From Oscillospiraceae bacterium (lineage in GTDB: Bacteria > Bacillota > Clostridia > Oscillospirales > Ruminococcaceae): a stretch of 7,924 nt of DNA. How positions within the stretch are numbered: the stretch's first letter is position 1; the number at the start of each line of letters is the position of its first letter. A program made the translations under genes and the position numbers. The notes below the pieces were generated by a model, which did no database searches, had not been told where the DNA came from, and saw only the letters and a list, made by a program, of their open reading frames with translations. The stretch lies in the NCBI GenBank assembly GCA_019420135.1, contig JAHZHS010000037.1, positions 7,290-15,213 of the forward strand. Reading direction: 5' to 3'. Positions 5,593 through 7,924 of the stretch are shown one piece after another.

Positions 5593-7671
5593 ATGGAATA
5601 CGCCAGCAAAGACATTCGTAATATTCTGGTCGCCGGCCACGCAGGCTGCGGCAAGACGTCACTGATCGAGGCCCTGCTGTACACCAGCGGCGCCACCGAG
5701 CGCATGGGCCGTGTGGAGGACGGCACCACCGCCAGCGACTTTGATCCCGAGGAAGTGCGCCGCAAGGCTTCGCTGGATTCCAGCGTTGTGCCCGTGGAAT
5801 ATCAGGGCATCAAATACAACATGATCGACGCCCCCGGCCTGTTTGACTTTGAGACCGGCGCCTGTGAGGGCGTCACCGCGGCGGAGAGCGTCATGATCTG
5901 CGTGTCGGGCCGTTCGGGCGTGACGGTGGGCGCCGAGAAGGCCTACCACCTGGCCGTCAAGAACAATCGCGCCCGCATGGTCTTTGTGACCAAGATGGAC
6001 CTGGAAAACGCCGACTACTTCAAGATCCTGGAACAGCTCAAGATCGAGTTCGGCCCCACCATCTGCCCCTGTGTCGTGCCTGCCCGCCTGGACGACGGCA
6101 CCGTGGCCTACATCAACCTGTTCAGCCAGAAGGCCTTCAAATACGAGAGCGGCAAGCAGATCCAGATCGATCTGCCCGACATTGGCCACCGCTTCGAGGG
6201 TCTGATCCAGGCCATGAACGAGGCCATCGCCGAGACTGACGAGGCCCTGATGGAAAAGTTCTTCGAGGGTGAGGAATTCACCACCGAGGAGATCGTCTCC
6301 GGCATGGCAACCGGCGTCCGCACCGGCCAGATCACCCCCGTGTTCTGCGGCAGCGCAGTCAACCAGCAGGCCCTGGACATGCTGCTCTACAACATGAAGG
6401 AGCTGCTGCCCGCCGCCGACACCGCCTCCGTCATGGGTGAGGACGACAAGGGCGAGCCTGTGGAAGTCACCTGCGACGCCTCCGCCCCCACCTGCGCCTA
6501 CGTCTTCAAGACGGTGGCCGATCCCTTTGTGGGCAAGCTGAGCTTCGTCAAGGTTCTGGGCGGCAAGCTGACCAGCACCTCCAACGTGGTCAATGCCCGC
6601 ACCGGACAGCCTGAGCGTCTGGGCAAGATGCTCACCGTCTGCGGCAAAAAGCAGACCGATACGGCGGCCATTCCCGCCGGCGACATCGGCGCCGTGGCCA
6701 AGCTGACCACCGCCAAGACCGGCGACACCCTGTGCGACCCCGCCCGGGTGGTCAAGCTGCCCGCCCCCGTCTACCCCATCGCCAGCTACCGCATGGCTGT
6801 CCGCGTTGCCAAGAAGGGCGACGAGGGCAAGGTCTCCGGCGCGCTCACCCGCCTGATGGAGGAAGATCCCGCCATCGGCTTCACCGTTGACCCCGAGACC
6901 AAGCAGCAGGTCATCAGCGGCCTGGGCACCCAGCATCTGGAAGTGGCCGTGGCCAAGCTGAAGAACAAGTTCGGCGTGGAAGTGGCGCTGGAAGTGCCCC
7001 GCATCCCCTACCGCGAGTCCATCCGCAAGAAGTGCAAGGCCCAGGGCCGCCACAAGAAGCAGACCGGCGGCCACGGTCAGTTCGGCGATGTCTGGGTGGA
7101 GTTCGAGCCCTGGGATTGCGAGGATCTGGTCTTTGATGAGAAAGTCTTCGGCGGCAGCGTGCCCAAGAACTTCTTCCCGGCTGTTGAGAAAGGCCTGCGG
7201 CAGGCTTCCCAGCACGGCGTGCTGGCCGGATACCCGGTGGTGGGCATGAAAGCCACCCTGCTGGACGGCAGCTACCATCCCGTGGACTCCAGCGAAATGG
7301 CCTTCATCATGGCGGCCAAGCTGGCCTACAAGGCGGCTGTGCCCGAGGCGGGCCCCGTCCTGCTGGAGCCGGTGGGCACCCTGAAAGCCCATGTCCCCGC
7401 CGACAACACCGGTGACATCATGGGCGAGGTCACCAAGCGCCGGGGCCGCGTGCTGGGCATGACCCCCGACGAGGACGGCCTGCAGACCGTCGAGGCCGAG
7501 GTCCCCATGGCCGAGATGCAGGACTTCACCACCTTCCTGCGGCAGCTGACCCAGGGCCGCGGCTGGTTCACCTTCGACTTCGTCCGCTACGAGCAGCTGC
7601 CCCAGATGCTGGAGAGCAAGGTCATCGAGCAGGCAAAGGCTATGGGCAACATGGCCGACGACGACGCCTGA
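5593..7671 (+). CDS. fusA2: Elongation factor G paralogue (EF-G2-type translational GTPase)
   Basis: The protein has the five-domain plan of EF-G over 692 residues (canonical EF-G about 700): GTPase domain about 1-275, domain II 276-390, III 392-470, IV 471-590, V 590-680. GTP motifs are GHAGCGKT (15-22), DAPG (79-82), TKMD (133-136) and CGSA (252-255). Domain IV keeps TGGHGQFGDV (491-500) and VDSSEMAF (564-571). It differs from canonical FusA: switch I has RRKASL where FusA has RGITI, and switch II reads DAPGLFDF rather than DTPGHVDF, so Leu83 replaces the catalytic His. These traits fit the EF-G2 group exemplified by Thermus EF-G-2, whose cellular role is unsettled. The start at 5593 has AAAAGAGG (5575-5582) ten bases ahead; the in-frame ATG at 5497 lacks a ribosome site. 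It is not in a str operon with rpsL, rpsG or tuf, supporting a paralogue. Confidence 0.9.
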   Translation: MEYASKDIRNILVAGHAGCGKTSLIEALLYTSGATERMGRVEDGTTASDFDPEEVRRKASLDSSVVPVEYQGIKYNMIDAPGLFDFETGACEGVTAAESVMICVSGRSGVTVGAEKAYHLAVKNNRARMVFVTKMDLENADYFKILEQLKIEFGPTICPCVVPARLDDGTVAYINLFSQKAFKYESGKQIQIDLPDIGHRFEGLIQAMNEAIAETDEALMEKFFEGEEFTTEEIVSGMATGVRTGQITPVFCGSAVNQQALDMLLYNMKELLPAADTASVMGEDDKGEPVEVTCDASAPTCAYVFKTVADPFVGKLSFVKVLGGKLTSTSNVVNARTGQPERLGKMLTVCGKKQTDTAAIPAGDIGAVAKLTTAKTGDTLCDPARVVKLPAPVYPIASYRMAVRVAKKGDEGKVSGALTRLMEEDPAIGFTVDPETKQQVISGLGTQHLEVAVAKLKNKFGVEVALEVPRIPYRESIRKKCKAQGRHKKQTGGHGQFGDVWVEFEPWDCEDLVFDEKVFGGSVPKNFFPAVEKGLRQASQHGVLAGYPVVGMKATLLDGSYHPVDSSEMAFIMAAKLAYKAAVPEAGPVLLEPVGTLKAHVPADNTGDIMGEVTKRRGRVLGMTPDEDGLQTVEAEVPMAEMQDFTTFLRQLTQGRGWFTFDFVRYEQLPQMLESKVIEQAKAMGNMADDDA

Positions 7672-7700
7672 GATTTTCCACAATTCCACCATACAAAAGC

Positions 7701-7734
7701 AGGAGGGAGAGCCCATGGGCTCTCCCTCCTTTTT
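7701..7734 (+). terminator. Intrinsic terminator after the EF-G paralogue
   Basis: Positions 7701-7730 form a perfect 30-base palindrome, arms of up to 13 or 14 base pairs closing over the central CCATGG, followed by five T residues (7730-7734). It starts 30 bases after the stop codon. The symmetrical stem could also act weakly on the minus strand, where AAAA (7695-7698) gives a short T run. Confidence 0.95.
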
Positions 7735-7762
7735 ATGATTTTTCATACCGCAGAAACACAGC

Positions 7763-7800
7763 AAAAAGCGCCGTTCCCCCGAAACCGGGAGAGCGGCGCC
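7763..7800 (-). terminator. Intrinsic terminator of the minus-strand GGGtGRT gene
   Basis: On the minus strand GCGCCG (7799-7794) pairs with CGGCGC (7773-7768). After one mismatch, TCTCCC (7792-7787) pairs with GGGGGA (7780-7775, one G-U) around loop GGTTTC. TTTTT follows (7767-7763). It lies 36 bases past the minus-strand stop at 7836 and faces the terminator of the EF-G gene, as expected for convergent genes. Confidence 0.88.
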
Positions 7801-7835
7801 TTTGTTTACAGTGTCAGACTGTCAGCAGGACAGAC

Positions 7836-7924
7836 TCAGGCGTTGGCCTGGGCAGCAGCAACAGCACAGGCCACGGTCATGCCGACCATGGGGTTGTTGC
7901 CGGCGCCGATCAGGCCCATCATCT
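7836..7924 (-). CDS. GGGtGRT family protein, C-terminal end (cut by window edge)
   Basis: Only the last 28 residues and the TGA stop are visible. They read MMGLIGAGNNPM followed by VGMTVACAVAAAQANA. This matches, from memory, the conserved C-terminus of the GGGtGRT protein family (VEMMGLIGAGNNPMVG and an Ala/Val-rich tail), a roughly 330-residue family of unknown function common in anaerobic Firmicutes. The two leftover bases (AG) before the first Met fit the family's preceding Glu codon. Codon use is the same GC-ending style as the other genes and a proper terminator follows, so this is a real gene end. The assignment rests on a short stretch and the start lies outside the window. Confidence 0.78.
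   Translation of the reverse strand, partial: MMGLIGAGNNPMVGMTVACAVAAAQANA

Noticed and set aside
5593..7671. Tet(M)-like ribosomal protection protein
   Set aside because: The DAPG switch II, lack of RGITI, domain IV motifs and normal codon use fit the EF-G2 group better. Nothing suggests a mobile resistance gene.
5659..7764. 701-codon open frame on the minus strand across the EF-G gene
   Set aside because: Shadow of a conserved gene; composition is low-complexity and it runs through the terminator palindrome.

Overview
The window looks like a piece of chromosome from a high-GC, gut-type clostridial Firmicute, most likely of the Oscillospiraceae/Ruminococcaceae group (Faecalibacterium, Gemmiger or Subdoligranulum-like). 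The evidence is a spoIIE sporulation gene, a T-box leader in front of a tRNA synthetase, strong GGAGG-type ribosome sites, and third codon positions almost always G or C. Genus is inference only. I see no phage, transposon, CRISPR, tRNA or rRNA.

Layout, left to right. Positions 1-462 (minus) hold the N-terminal part of trpS, cut by the window edge. Positions 463 to about 796 (minus) hold its T-box leader, with a TGG (Trp) specifier, a T-box/antiterminator and a competing terminator, driven by a TTGACA-17-TTGAAT promoter. The divergent gene gltX (1002-2456, plus) encodes a complete glutamyl-tRNA synthetase and ends in a strong terminator. A 430-base, GC-rich, non-coding and hairpin-rich stretch follows. 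Next is spoIIE (2980-5331, plus), a membrane-anchored PP2C phosphatase of sporulation, with its own terminator. An unusually AT-rich promoter region (5401-5500) and a structured leader precede an EF-G paralogue of the EF-G2 type (5593-7671, plus). A perfect 30-base palindromic terminator and an opposed terminator separate it from the end of a minus-strand gene at 7836-7924, which matches the C-terminus of the GGGtGRT protein family.

Functionally, three of the five genes belong to translation: two aminoacyl-tRNA synthetases and an EF-G-like GTPase. The genes do not form one operon. Each has its own promoter region and, where its 3' end is visible, its own terminator. trpS should be induced when tRNA-Trp is uncharged. 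spoIIE stands alone rather than beside the tilS/hpt/ftsH neighbours seen in Bacillus.

No clearly new multi-gene system is present. The parts most worth a second look are the EF-G paralogue, which has Leu in place of the catalytic switch II His and a non-canonical switch I; its leader, where two hairpins share one arm; and the hairpin-rich spacer before spoIIE. Long antisense open frames over gltX, spoIIE and the EF-G gene are GC-driven shadows.
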